From assembly GCA_031264185.1 (NCBI GenBank), contig JAISEL010000087.1, positions 55,077 to 119,076 of the forward strand: a stretch of DNA of 64,000 nt, in the 5' to 3' direction. The notes under the pieces were generated by a model, which was given only the letters and a program-made list of their open reading frames with translations, made no database searches and had not been told where the DNA came from. Source of the DNA: Deltaproteobacteria bacterium (GTDB taxonomy: Bacteria; Desulfobacterota; Desulfarculia; Adiutricales; Adiutricaceae). Position 1 is the first letter of the stretch. Each line of letters begins with the position of its first letter. Shown one piece after another: positions 18,597 through 28,167 of this stretch. The position numbers and the translations under genes are program-made.

Positions 18597-20660
18597 ATGA
18601 GCCAAGAGCCCCAAGCCCCCGAGTCCCATAACCAGACGGCTCCCGAGCCGGAACCTCAGCCGGCCGCCTTGCCTCCTAAGCATCCGGCCCAGGAAGAGCA
18701 GCCAGGGCCGGGTAAAAGTCCCGAGCTTTACAATCCCTTCGGTCCAATGCCGCCGGCCGAGCCCCAGTTCAGCCAGCCGCCGGCCCCCATTGAGCCAGAA
18801 GGTCCCCCTCTGCCGCCCATAGACGATTTCCGGGATCCGGAAGATATTCCGACCATGGCCGCCACCTCAAGGCTTAAGCCTTTCGCGCCCAAGGCCAAAG
18901 AAGAGGCCAGTCCTCAGGCCGACGGGGCGGCAGTTCAGTCCGCAGCCGCCTCCGCCGCCGGGGAGGTCAAAAGTTCAGATGATCAGGGTTCTATTCCGGA
19001 GGCGGCCGGGCCGGGCATATCCTCCGAGGCCGGACTTTCCGGGGCTCTGGGCTCCGGCGGCTCTCTTCACGACGGCTCGGGGGCTGTGGCCGGACTGTCT
19101 CTCTCGGCTCCCGGCGGAACTCCGGCCAAAAGCGGCAATGCCCTGACCAGAGGACTTTCGGCCACCTGCCGGAGCATAGTGGCTTTATGGAAGAAAATAC
19201 CGCCCATAGACGATCTTTTTGACATGCTTTTAACGGCTTTGGGATTCCAGAGGAAACCAGACTCCATGCTCCGGCGGGCCCAGAGTCTGGCCGCCAAAGG
19301 CCGCCACGCCGACGCCATTAAGTGGTTCCGGGAAATCTTAAACTTAAGGCCTCTGACCGTCGCCGCTTACGACGGTCTGGGCCGGGTGTACTTTCGGATG
19401 GGTCTGACCGAAGAGGCCAACCGGGAGTTTACCGTAGCCGATTCTTTGGAACGCCTGGTCAATAACCGGGACGATTTAGACGCCGCCTGCTCTCTTTCTA
19501 CCGCCCTTCTGGAGCGGAAGCAGGCTAAAATGGCTGTCTCGCTTTTAGAACCAGTACTCGTCGCCCACTTCTATACCCCCAATAACGCCAATCTCCTGAA
19601 GAAAATGGGCCTGGTTTACTCCGAACTGAGATCAACCAAAAAACTCTACCAGGTCTATGAGGCCGGTTTAGCCCAGTACCCCAATGATCACGAGTTTTAC
19701 ATTCTGAAAGGCAATATTGATATCAAGCTGGGCCGGGTGGCTGAAGGAGAAAAACTGATCCGTTTCGGCCGTTTGATGGGCCGGCTGAAAGAAGACCCGA
19801 CCGACGTCAACGCAAACATGTCCATGGGGGAGCTGTGCATTAAAGAAGACCGCCTTCAGGAAGGCCTGACGTTTTTAAGGGAAGCCGCCAGTTTAAGTCC
19901 CGGCAACAGCGGCATCAGGTGGCGGCTTTTTAATCTCTACCAGAAACTGGGCAGTTACCAGGACGCTTTGCATTATTTTCTGGAAGTCATTGACATTGAG
20001 CCGGACAATGAAGACTTGAAATACAAGCTGGCCGAGTTTTACCGGAAAAACCGCCGCTTCGATGAAGCCCAGGCCATTTACGAGGATCTGGCCAAAAAAC
20101 ACCCCCGTGAACCTAAGATGCGCTTTTTGCTGTCATCTCTTCTAAACGAGACGGGCCGCTTTGAAGAATCCCAGAGCCTTCGGACTCTGGCTGAGACTTT
20201 AGCCATTGGGCTGAAAAAAGATCCCGATCACCATGACATAGTGATTTTTATGAAATATCTTTTCAGCATCGGCCAGAACACCGAGGCTGAAGAGTGGCTG
20301 GACCGGGGTCTGGCCAAATGGCCTTATCACGGCGAGCTGATCATCACGAAAGTCAAGATTTTGTACAATGAATACCGCTACAAAGAGGCTGTGACTTTAC
20401 TCAAAAGACTCATCTCGGTTAAAAACGATTTAGCCGAGCCCCACATGTTTATGGCCATGTGCTATCAGCGTCTGGGCAATCATATGGCCGCTCTGGCCGA
20501 GGCTCAGCTGGCTACCCGGCTGGCTCCCAAAAGCTTTACGTCCCATAAAGTTCTGGGGGATATTCTAAAAGAGCAGAAGAAAGTCTCCCAGGCCAACGCG
20601 GCTTACGAAGTGGCCAACATGATTCAGCTGAGTCTGAAAAAATCAGGCGGAGGGCACTGA
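18597..20660 (+). CDS. Tetratricopeptide-repeat protein with Pro/Ala-rich N-terminus
   Basis: 687 residues. Residues 1 to about 195 are low-complexity and rich in Pro, Glu, Ala, Gly and Ser, so probably disordered. From about 225 to the end there are successive TPR units, e.g. GRHADAIKWFREILNLRPLT, GLTEEANREFTVADSLE, GSYQDALHYFLEVIDIEPDN and GNHMAALAEAQLATRLAPKS. There is no signal peptide or clear membrane helix, so it is probably a cytoplasmic scaffold or interaction protein. The specific partner is unknown. It converges with the lytic transglycosylase gene, whose end lies 18 bp away. Confidence 0.85.
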   Translation: MSQEPQAPESHNQTAPEPEPQPAALPPKHPAQEEQPGPGKSPELYNPFGPMPPAEPQFSQPPAPIEPEGPPLPPIDDFRDPEDIPTMAATSRLKPFAPKAKEEASPQADGAAVQSAAASAAGEVKSSDDQGSIPEAAGPGISSEAGLSGALGSGGSLHDGSGAVAGLSLSAPGGTPAKSGNALTRGLSATCRSIVALWKKIPPIDDLFDMLLTALGFQRKPDSMLRRAQSLAAKGRHADAIKWFREILNLRPLTVAAYDGLGRVYFRMGLTEEANREFTVADSLERLVNNRDDLDAACSLSTALLERKQAKMAVSLLEPVLVAHFYTPNNANLLKKMGLVYSELRSTKKLYQVYEAGLAQYPNDHEFYILKGNIDIKLGRVAEGEKLIRFGRLMGRLKEDPTDVNANMSMGELCIKEDRLQEGLTFLREAASLSPGNSGIRWRLFNLYQKLGSYQDALHYFLEVIDIEPDNEDLKYKLAEFYRKNRRFDEAQAIYEDLAKKHPREPKMRFLLSSLLNETGRFEESQSLRTLAETLAIGLKKDPDHHDIVIFMKYLFSIGQNTEAEEWLDRGLAKWPYHGELIITKVKILYNEYRYKEAVTLLKRLISVKNDLAEPHMFMAMCYQRLGNHMAALAEAQLATRLAPKSFTSHKVLGDILKEQKKVSQANAAYEVANMIQLSLKKSGGGH

Positions 20661-20678
20661 AGAAGGGCAAAACAAAGA

Positions 20679-22700
20679 TTAAAAAGGCGGCGGCTCCCCC
20701 GGCAGAGGGCCGCTGACGGGATCGGCTAAATTAGGGCTCCGGCCGCCGGACAGATAGGCGGCCTCATAGATAAACTGGCTCTCCAGAACCGCCTGAACAT
20801 AACGGATGGTCTCCGGAAGAGGCAGCGTTTCCAGAAAAATATCCAAAGGTATTGTACCCCGGGCCAGAAAATAGCTTTTGATATTAAAAGGCCCCCCGTT
20901 ATAAGCGGCCAGAGCCAGCGGATAATTGCCGAAAGCCTTTATTAATTCGTTTAAATACCACGTGCCGTAGCGGATATTTAAACCCGGCTCAAACAGCTCT
21001 TCTTCACGTGGTTCCGGCTCCCCCAAAATTCTGGCAATGGATTTGGCCGTGGAAGGCAGAAGCTGCATAAGCCCCCTGGCATTGGACACCGAGACGGCAT
21101 CGGCCTGGAAAGCGCTCTCGGTCCTGATTAACGATAGAACAAGCTGGGGCGGCAGACCGTATAAACGGTATGCTTTTAAAATCTCTTCCCCGTAAACAGC
21201 CGGATGACTCCACGTCCGGAAATCTGAGCCCGCCCGGGTTTTAACTTTAGCCAGAAGTCTTAAAGCTAATCTGTAGTCTCCGCCGTAAGCTGAAAGCAAA
21301 ATCCATCTGGCCAGATCCGGGGTCAAATCCTCAGGCTTTTTGGGCGTAATGGCGTCGTAGGCGGCCAGAAGTTCTCCCAGAGCCTGAGACAAATCCCCGT
21401 AGGCCAGATAATGATCTATAGAGGCCCGGGTTCTGGCTCCCTCGCCGACCCCGGCCCTGGCTGATTTGGTTTCCGAAAGATTTGGCCAGGGCCAGGGCAC
21501 TTTGTCTGACAGCCACAGGTAAAAGCCCATGGAACTCCGGTCGGAAGCGCCAAGATTTCCGACCGGACTTTTCAGAAGTTTGGCCATTGCCTCATGGCTT
21601 GGTCCGGGACCAGGAAGGTCGTTTAAAAAGTCGTACCGGCCGGCGGCTAAAATCTGGTAATAACCGGGAGGACGGGAACGGGCTTTCTGGTAAACGGCAG
21701 AGGCTTCGGAAAAACGCTGCAAAAGCTCTAAGGCCCGTCCCTTAAAATATAAAGCTCTTGTCCCCTGAATTCCGGGTCTATTTTCTTCGGCTTGGAAGTA
21801 GCTTAAAGCTTTTTCCGGGTTCCTTCCGACCAGGCACGACAAACCCAGATAAAATGACCACGAACCCTGGGACTTTTTCAGTTCCGGTTCATCGCTCAGT
21901 AATTTTTCAGCCCGCCCGGTCAAACCGCCTTTGGCCAGAATGTCAAAAACCCGGCCCTGCTCCCGCAGCTTTGAACGGCCCTTAAGGAGACCGGCCACCT
22001 GAGTCCGGATATCGGCCGCTTCGGCAGACCGGCCCTGCCTTAAATACAAGGTGGCCAAATAACGTCTGGAATTGATATCGCTTTTGGCTTGCCAGTAGTC
22101 TTCGGCGGTTTTAAAGTCCCCGACCCTTAAAGCTAAAACGGCCCGAAAAGATTCCAGATCGCTTCGGACCGCTTCTGGCAAAGCCGCCTCTTTCAGCATC
22201 TCTTCCAGAAACATTCTGGCTTCGTCGTTGCGCCATTCAGAGGCCAACAGACGGACCAGTCTGGCTCTGGCCAGATAATCGCCTTTATCGGACATATTTT
22301 TTAAGAGTACGCGGTACCCGGCCAAAGCCCTGACCCAGTGGCGGTCCCGGTTGTCGCTCTGCAAAATCCGGTCGTATAAAGCCAGAGACTTCTGAGGATC
22401 GGCCACGGACAGAAGGCCGGCTTCCAGGGCAGCCAGCCCGGACCAGGCTCTGGTGTCCTGAGACTGCTTGTAAATAAACTGAAGAGCGTCAGAAAATTTT
22501 TCTTCCCTGATAAAGGAGACTAGCCGCAGGTAAGCGGCCTGACGCCGGCCGTGACGGCTCAGAGATTCGGGGGCAGGGCAGGCTTGAGTGACCGGCGGCG
22601 GCGGGGCAGGCGGGAAATCAAAAAAAACCGGGTCCGGCGGCCCTAAGGTCCCTGCCTGGAGGGCCGCCAAAAGCAATCCGATGGACAGATAACCGGCCAA
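20679..22700 (-). CDS. Soluble lytic murein transglycosylase (Slt70-like)
   Basis: 673 residues. The N-terminal hydrophobic export signal (GYLSIGLLLAALQAG) is followed by a long superhelical region of about 450 residues (degenerate TPR-like units, e.g. LYLRQGRSAEAADI). The C-terminal SLT domain has the catalytic Glu in SLIRTESAFQADAVS, then ARGLMQLLPSTAKSIA and LALAAYNGGP. It cleaves peptidoglycan glycan strands in the periplasm, forming 1,6-anhydromuropeptides. The start appears to be TTG at 22700. The gene begins only 2 bp after serA ends, so translation is probably coupled within a serC-serA-slt operon. Confidence 0.92.
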   Translation of the reverse strand: MAGYLSIGLLLAALQAGTLGPPDPVFFDFPPAPPPPVTQACPAPESLSRHGRRQAAYLRLVSFIREEKFSDALQFIYKQSQDTRAWSGLAALEAGLLSVADPQKSLALYDRILQSDNRDRHWVRALAGYRVLLKNMSDKGDYLARARLVRLLASEWRNDEARMFLEEMLKEAALPEAVRSDLESFRAVLALRVGDFKTAEDYWQAKSDINSRRYLATLYLRQGRSAEAADIRTQVAGLLKGRSKLREQGRVFDILAKGGLTGRAEKLLSDEPELKKSQGSWSFYLGLSCLVGRNPEKALSYFQAEENRPGIQGTRALYFKGRALELLQRFSEASAVYQKARSRPPGYYQILAAGRYDFLNDLPGPGPSHEAMAKLLKSPVGNLGASDRSSMGFYLWLSDKVPWPWPNLSETKSARAGVGEGARTRASIDHYLAYGDLSQALGELLAAYDAITPKKPEDLTPDLARWILLSAYGGDYRLALRLLAKVKTRAGSDFRTWSHPAVYGEEILKAYRLYGLPPQLVLSLIRTESAFQADAVSVSNARGLMQLLPSTAKSIARILGEPEPREEELFEPGLNIRYGTWYLNELIKAFGNYPLALAAYNGGPFNIKSYFLARGTIPLDIFLETLPLPETIRYVQAVLESQFIYEAAYLSGGRSPNLADPVSGPLPGEPPPF

Positions 22701-22702
22701 AT

Positions 22703-23635
22703 CTACTTAGCCCCTGGGGCCAGAAAATCAATTAAAAGTCTGGCCGCTTCTCTGGCCACATTGAGCTGGGCTTCTTCCGACGAGGCGCCTAAATGGGGGG
22801 TGGCCACAAAATTGGGCAGGGCCAGTAAGGGACTGCCTCCAGGAGGCTCTTCGGCAAAAACATCCAGAGCCGCCCCGGCCAGGGGTCCGTGCTGTAAAAC
22901 CTCAGCCAAAGCCGACTCGTCAACCAGTCCGCCACGGGCGCAGTTAATTAAATAGGATCCTTTCTTCATCCGGCCCAGAACTCCGGCGTCGACCAGATTA
23001 ACCGTCTCCGGGGTTTTCGGCAGATGAAGAGAGACAAAATCGGCCCCGGCCCAGATCTCTTCCAAACCTTTGGCCGCTGCGCAGGATTTGGCCAGGTCCT
23101 CGGGTTTCAGGAAAGGGTCATAGGCCCAGACCGTCATGCCAAGACCTTTAGCTTTCTGGGCCACCAGACTGCCCACATAGCCCAGGCCGACGAGACCTAA
23201 AGTCTTACCCGTAATTTCCGTGCCCATGAGGCCTTTTTTCTCCCAGCGGCCTTCTTTGACGGAAGAAAAAGCCGGGCCCAGTTTTCTGGCCAGGACAATG
23301 AAAAGAGCCACGGTCAGTTCGGCCACGGCGTTGGCATTCATCCCTGGGGTGTTAACAACCTTAATGCCCAGTTCTTTCGCCGCAGCCGTATCAATATTGT
23401 CCAGACCGGCTCCGGCCCGGCTGACAATCTTAAGCGCCCCGGCTTTGCCCTGAACCAAAACTTCCCGGGTCACGGTCGTCGCGCTCCGGACCACCAAACC
23501 GTCGTACCGGCCTACAATCTTAGCCAGTTCCTCAGGGGAAAGTCCGGTGTTTTCAATGACCTCGAAGCCGGCGCCCTTTAAAAGCTCCGGGCAGACGTCT
23601 TCAATCCTGTCGCTCAGAAGGATCTTAGGTGCCAT
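22703..23635 (-). CDS. serA: D-3-phosphoglycerate dehydrogenase (short form)
   Basis: 310 residues. The D-isomer 2-hydroxyacid dehydrogenase fold has a Rossmann NAD-binding motif GLVGLGYVGSLVAQKAK. Catalytic Arg, Glu and His are recognisable in CARGGLVDESAL, DVFAEEPP and TPHLGASSEEAQ. It oxidises 3-phosphoglycerate to 3-phosphohydroxypyruvate, the first step of serine synthesis. It lacks the C-terminal ACT regulatory domain of long SerA proteins, so allosteric feedback by serine through ACT is not expected. It follows serC by 3-4 bp on the same strand, which supports serine biosynthesis over another hydroxyacid substrate. Confidence 0.92.
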   Translation of the reverse strand: MAPKILLSDRIEDVCPELLKGAGFEVIENTGLSPEELAKIVGRYDGLVVRSATTVTREVLVQGKAGALKIVSRAGAGLDNIDTAAAKELGIKVVNTPGMNANAVAELTVALFIVLARKLGPAFSSVKEGRWEKKGLMGTEITGKTLGLVGLGYVGSLVAQKAKGLGMTVWAYDPFLKPEDLAKSCAAAKGLEEIWAGADFVSLHLPKTPETVNLVDAGVLGRMKKGSYLINCARGGLVDESALAEVLQHGPLAGAALDVFAEEPPGGSPLLALPNFVATPHLGASSEEAQLNVAREAARLLIDFLAPGAK

Positions 23636-23638
23636 ATT

Positions 23639-24721
23639 TCAGCCTCTTTTACTTTGGAAGTGTTTCATAAAACCGACGAGAGTTTCAACGGCCGACAATT
23701 CCACGGCATTATAGATGGAAGCCCTCATGCCGCCGACGCTGCGGTGGCCGTTTAAACCGACCATACCCTCTTTTTTGGCTTCGTCCAAAAACGTCTTTTC
23801 CAAATCAGTCTGCTTGAGTCTGAAGGTGACGTTCATGGGTGAACGGCTGTCGACCCGGGCCGTGCCTTTGTAAAACCCGCCGCTGCCGTCAATGGCCTTA
23901 TACAGGCAATCGGCTTTTTCCTGATTGAGCTGTTGTATTTTAGCCAGTCCCCCGATATCGTCCCGGAGCCATTTTAACGTCAGGCCGGCCGTATAAATAG
24001 CAGCGACCGGCGGAGTATTGAACATGCTGTCATGCTCAATATAAGTCCTGTAGTCCAGCATGTGGGGCAGACCCTTTTTTCCGGTTTCGGCCCATTCCGG
24101 ACGGATCAAGACTATGGTCAAACCGGCCGGGCCGACATTTTTCTGAGCCCCGGCATGAACTAAGACAAAATTTTTAAGATCAACCGGCCGCGATAAAAAC
24201 TCCGACGACATATCGGCAATCAAAGGAGCCGGGGCGCTGTCCGGAAAACTGGGCCATCTGGTGCCCCGGACCGTATTGTTGGAAGTCAGATAAACATAGC
24301 TGGGCTTGGGAGAAAAACTATATTCTCTGGGGATATAGGTAAAATCATCCGCTTTGGAAGAGGCGGCCAGATGGGGCCTGGCTCCGCAGATCTGAGCTTC
24401 CTGATAGGCCTTCGTGGACCACAGACCGGTGTCAATGTAATCGCAAACCGTCCCGTCGGGAGCGAAGTTCATGGGGATCATGGCAAACTGAAGACTGGCG
24501 CCGCCCTGACAGAATAAAACTTTCCAGCCTTTCTCAATACCCAGAAGTTCCAGTAGCGCGGCCTGGGTCTCTTCGGCCATGGCCACCACTTCTTTGGCCC
24601 GATGGCTGTTTTCCATGATGGACATGCCGGTCCCCTGCCAATCCAGCATCTCGGCGGCAACTTGCTCCAGAACCGGCACCGGCAGAGCGGCCGGTCCCCC
24701 GTTAAAGTTAAGTACTCGCAT
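23639..24721 (-). CDS. serC: Phosphoserine aminotransferase
   Basis: About 360 residues, the normal length. It starts MRVLNFNGGPAALPVPVLEQ, a typical SerC opening. It has the GASLQFAMIPMN phosphate-binding region, HAGAQKNVGPAGLTIVLI (the PLP-binding Lys in AQKN), and the C-terminal GHRSVGGMRASIYNA signature. It transaminates 3-phosphohydroxypyruvate with glutamate to make O-phosphoserine. It is the first gene of a serC-serA-slt run on the minus strand. The start is ATG 24721; an in-frame TTG at 24724 directly precedes it. Confidence 0.96.
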   Translation of the reverse strand: MRVLNFNGGPAALPVPVLEQVAAEMLDWQGTGMSIMENSHRAKEVVAMAEETQAALLELLGIEKGWKVLFCQGGASLQFAMIPMNFAPDGTVCDYIDTGLWSTKAYQEAQICGARPHLAASSKADDFTYIPREYSFSPKPSYVYLTSNNTVRGTRWPSFPDSAPAPLIADMSSEFLSRPVDLKNFVLVHAGAQKNVGPAGLTIVLIRPEWAETGKKGLPHMLDYRTYIEHDSMFNTPPVAAIYTAGLTLKWLRDDIGGLAKIQQLNQEKADCLYKAIDGSGGFYKGTARVDSRSPMNVTFRLKQTDLEKTFLDEAKKEGMVGLNGHRSVGGMRASIYNAVELSAVETLVGFMKHFQSKRG

Positions 24722-25296
24722 CAAAAATTACTCCCGATTAATTGACCCTGCCCTCTATGCTCAGGTCACCGTAAACTCTAAGGCCGACAGCCCTTTTCAA
24801 AATGGTACATATTATTACTTTTTTCTGAGTCCGTCAAACTAAAAAAAACCGAAAGCACCCTGAAACTGAGCTGAAAACTGAGGATTCGGCCCCCCGGAAC
24901 ATTAGTTTAAACCGGGCGACAGTCCATCATTATATCCCAAAAATTAGCATTATTTACAATAAATACTAATAAATATATCTAATTGTAATATTAATTTTGT
25001 GTATGCTCTGGAGACAGGAAAATTGGATTCCTGACAAAGAAGCTTAAATCGAACTTCAGGAAAAAGGCCCAAGACCGGCGGCTAAAAAGTTCCGATTGGT
25101 CCAAAATTAAAGCCTCCCTGGGAGCCTGTCCGGTTATAGCGCTGAATCCTTGAATTTATTGAATATTTCTCTAAACAGTTTATTGGTAAAAATCTAGTAA
25201 AATCAGCGGCTTAACGGATTTAAAACCCTATAATCCGACAGGCTCCCATCTCTATTCAATCTAAGCCCCCCGGTCAAACCCCGGCCGCAGACGACC
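24722..25296. other. Intergenic with a 130-bp inverted-repeat element
   Basis: No gene is seen. The main structure is the small TIR element at 25119-25248. The rest is A+T-rich and presumably holds the promoter of serC-serA-slt. Confidence 0.6.
25119..25248. repeat. Small 130-bp element with 20-bp terminal inverted repeats
   Basis: The left end TGGGAGCCTGTCCGGTTATA and the reverse complement of the right end (25229-25248) agree at 18 of 20 positions. The next few bases also partly match. The inside has no ORF. It looks like a non-autonomous MITE or a deleted IS. No second copy was noticed in the window. Confidence 0.6.
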
Positions 25297-27168
25297 TTAC
25301 GTTTTTAAGGCTCTGCGGCGGTTTTGGGCTCTCAGACAGAGTCTCTGGATTAAGACAACCCCTAATAAGAGCAGCCCCAGAGTAGTCGGCAGCGGCTGGG
25401 GCATGTAAAGCCCGAGTCCGGCCAGCAAAAGAAGGAACCGCAGCCCTATCCCCAATTTTCCGTCCAGATAGCCCTGACAGGCGGCACAGACGGCCACTAA
25501 ACCTAAAGCAGCCGACAGGACTATGCCGGTTATTTCCAGCAATGAGCCTCTTTGGAGCAGAACCTCCGGGGCATAGACGAAAAGATAGGGCAAAAGGAAG
25601 GCCGGCCAGGATAAAACAAAGGCCCGGACTCCGGTTCTGAAGGCACTGGCCCCGGCTAAACCGGCAGCCGTTATTGAGGCCAGACAGACCGGGGGAGTTA
25701 TATCAGCCATAATCCCGAAGTAGAAGATAAACAGATGGGCGCTTAAAGGCAGCACGCCCAAGGGAGCCAGAGCCGGAGCTATAACCGTGCTGGTCACAAT
25801 ATAATTGGCTGTGGTCGGCAGGCCCATGCCCAAAACAAGACAGGCGGCCATTGCTAAAATCAAAGTTGACCACAGGTCTCCATGGGTCAGTTCCATGATA
25901 TTGACTGACAGAGCCTGGCCTAAGCCGGTCAAAGAAAACGTGCCAACCAGAAAACCGACGACCCCGCAGGCCGTAGCCGTAACTACGCCGCCTTTAGCCC
26001 CCTCAGCCATAGTCTGGATTATCATTTTGGCATTCATTCTGGTGCCGGCTCTGACCGAACCTACAGCCACCAGGGCAATTATTCCGGCAAAGGAAGCCAT
26101 ATTGGGCGTGTAGTGCGCCAGAAGAAGGCCGACCATAACAAAAAGCGGCACGGCCAGATGGCCGTCGGCCAGAAGTATGGACCCCAGCTTAGAGCCGCCC
26201 CCCACCCCGCCTAAGCCGTCTCTTTTGGCAATAAAGTGAACGCTTAAGAAGATGGACAGAAAATAGAGGATGGAAGGAAAGATTGCCGCCGTAGCGATGG
26301 TCAGATAGGGGATGCCTAAAAATTCGCTCATGATGAAGGCCCCGGCCCCCATAATCGGCGGCATGAGCTGTCCGCCGGTGGAGGCGCAGGCTTCGACGGC
26401 TCCGGCGACTTCGGGGTTAAAACCGGCTTTCTTCATCATAGGGATGGTCACGGACCCGGTCGTGGCTACATTGGCCACCGAGGAACCGCTGATGGTGCCC
26501 ATTAAAGCCGAAGCCACCACGGCCACTTTTGCCGGGCCGCCGCTCAAACGGCCCGTTAGGGCCAGGGCAATATTATTGAAAAGCCTGATCCCGCCGCCGC
26601 CCGACAAAAAGGCCCCGAATAATATGAACATGAAAATGTAAGTGCTGGAGACACCCAAAGCCACCCCGAAAAGCCCCTCGTGGGTCAGGTACATGTGCTG
26701 GACGAGACGGGCAATTGACACTCCCCGGTGCTTAAAAAACCAAGGCGCGTACTGGCCGAAATAGCAGTAAAAAAGAAAGATTAAAGCCAAAACAGGCATG
26801 ATCCTGCCCAAAACCCGCCGTCCGGCCTCCAAAACCAGAAGCATGGTCATAAGGCCTAAAACCAGTTCATACGGCAGAGGCCGACCGCCCCGGTAAGCGA
26901 TGGCCTCGTGGAATAAGGCTATATAGCCGGACCCTATGACCGAAAGGAGAGAAAATAAACCGTCCAGCCTCAGGCCCCATTTTTTCTTTGAGACCGGATA
27001 CAGAAAAAAAACTATGGACATGGACAGGGCCAGATGGACGGAACGCTGGACAGGAGTAGCCAGAAGTCCGATACCCGAAGAGTACAGGTGAAATAAAGAC
27101 ATAATAACGCCCAGAATTATGACCGCCGTCTCCCGAACATTAAATGTTTCCGGTTTATCTGCCACCAT
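25297..27168 (-). CDS. TRAP transporter, fused small and large permease (TAXI type)
   Basis: About 623 residues with many membrane helices. The N-terminal four-helix part corresponds to the small DctQ-like subunit. The large DctM-like part carries GAFLSGGGGIRLFNNIALALTGRL, SALMGTISGSSVANVATTG, and GLPTTANYIVTSTVIAPALAPLG, all TRAP hallmarks. Fused permeases of this type pair with TAXI receptors for secondary uptake of organic acids such as glutamate or 2-oxoglutarate; the substrate here is unknown. The receptor gene lies just upstream (43 bp) on the same strand. The start is ATG 27168, preceded by AGGAGA; an in-frame TTG at 27189 is less likely. Confidence 0.93.
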   Translation of the reverse strand: MVADKPETFNVRETAVIILGVIMSLFHLYSSGIGLLATPVQRSVHLALSMSIVFFLYPVSKKKWGLRLDGLFSLLSVIGSGYIALFHEAIAYRGGRPLPYELVLGLMTMLLVLEAGRRVLGRIMPVLALIFLFYCYFGQYAPWFFKHRGVSIARLVQHMYLTHEGLFGVALGVSSTYIFMFILFGAFLSGGGGIRLFNNIALALTGRLSGGPAKVAVVASALMGTISGSSVANVATTGSVTIPMMKKAGFNPEVAGAVEACASTGGQLMPPIMGAGAFIMSEFLGIPYLTIATAAIFPSILYFLSIFLSVHFIAKRDGLGGVGGGSKLGSILLADGHLAVPLFVMVGLLLAHYTPNMASFAGIIALVAVGSVRAGTRMNAKMIIQTMAEGAKGGVVTATACGVVGFLVGTFSLTGLGQALSVNIMELTHGDLWSTLILAMAACLVLGMGLPTTANYIVTSTVIAPALAPLGVLPLSAHLFIFYFGIMADITPPVCLASITAAGLAGASAFRTGVRAFVLSWPAFLLPYLFVYAPEVLLQRGSLLEITGIVLSAALGLVAVCAACQGYLDGKLGIGLRFLLLLAGLGLYMPQPLPTTLGLLLLGVVLIQRLCLRAQNRRRALKT

Positions 27169-27211
27169 GTATCTCCTGACTTCCGGCAACTAAAAACAAC
27201 AGGTCTATTAT

Positions 27212-28162
27212 CTATTTTTCCAGTATTCCCAGTTCCTCATAATACTTCCGGGCTCCGGGATGCAAAGGAATTCTAACCGCCGTTATATCCTCAGCCCGCA
27301 TGCCTTCCATGGTCTTGGTTACTGCCACCAGGTCGGCTTTCCGCTCAAATAAAGCCTTAGTCATATTATAGACCAAATCGGGGTCTAATTTTTCGTGGAC
27401 CGCTAAAATATTGGGGCTGCTGAACGTGGACACGGCCCCGGTCTGACCTTTGTAAGTATCGGCCGGGATGGAAAATGGGAAGTAATACGGTATTTTCCGG
27501 ACAACTTTTTCCACTACCTCAGGCGGGATTGGCAGAATCTCGACCAGATCCATGGTCGTAGGCTCAACCGCGCTGGCGATGCCGATAGCCCCTACAATAA
27601 CAGCCGCATCAATCCGGCGGTCACCGAAACCGGCTACGGCATCGGCATGACCTAAATATTCGGCCCTGATGTCTTTTTCAATATTTAAACCGACGGCCTC
27701 AAGAAGAACGGCCGCAGTGGCAGCCACACTGCCGCCTACCGCGCCGATGGAAATCCTTTTGCCTTTTAAATCGGCCAGAGTTTTAATGCCGCTGCCTTTG
27801 GCCACCAGTATATGGATGACTTCCGGATACAGGGGGGCCAAAGTCCTTAAAAACGTCTGAGGCTGGCCGTCAAAAGTATTGAGGCCGTTATAGGCGTCAT
27901 AGCTGAGACCGTCGGCAAAACCGGCCTCAGCGTCGCCGTCGCCCATGAGCTGGATATTGTTGCGGGTGCCGCCGGTGGACTGGGCATTGGCCGAGACACC
28001 GTTTAAGCTGTCGGTCCAGATCTTGGCCATAGCCGAGCCGACAGGATAGTACGTCCCCCCGACGGGACCGGTGCCGATGTTGATAAACGTCTGCTGAGTC
28101 CAGGCAGCCGGCGCCAGAGCCAGGACGGCCATTAAAACGAAGAAACTTAAAAGCTTTTTCAT
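27212..28162 (-). CDS. TAXI-family TRAP transporter solute receptor
   Basis: About 316 residues. A signal peptide (MKKLLSFFVLMAVLALAPAAW) is followed by the mature family signature FINIGTGPVGGTYYPVGSAM. Further family stretches are TGGTRNNIQLMGDGDAEAGF and GKRISIGAVGGSVAATAAVLLE. It is the periplasmic binding protein that delivers solute to the fused TRAP permease encoded 43 bp downstream. The start is ATG 28162. It is preceded at only 5 nt by the structured leader at 28168-28221, so its translation is probably regulated through that RNA. Confidence 0.93.
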   Translation of the reverse strand: MKKLLSFFVLMAVLALAPAAWTQQTFINIGTGPVGGTYYPVGSAMAKIWTDSLNGVSANAQSTGGTRNNIQLMGDGDAEAGFADGLSYDAYNGLNTFDGQPQTFLRTLAPLYPEVIHILVAKGSGIKTLADLKGKRISIGAVGGSVAATAAVLLEAVGLNIEKDIRAEYLGHADAVAGFGDRRIDAAVIVGAIGIASAVEPTTMDLVEILPIPPEVVEKVVRKIPYYFPFSIPADTYKGQTGAVSTFSSPNILAVHEKLDPDLVYNMTKALFERKADLVAVTKTMEGMRAEDITAVRIPLHPGARKYYEELGILEK

Positions 28163-28167
28163 CAAAA

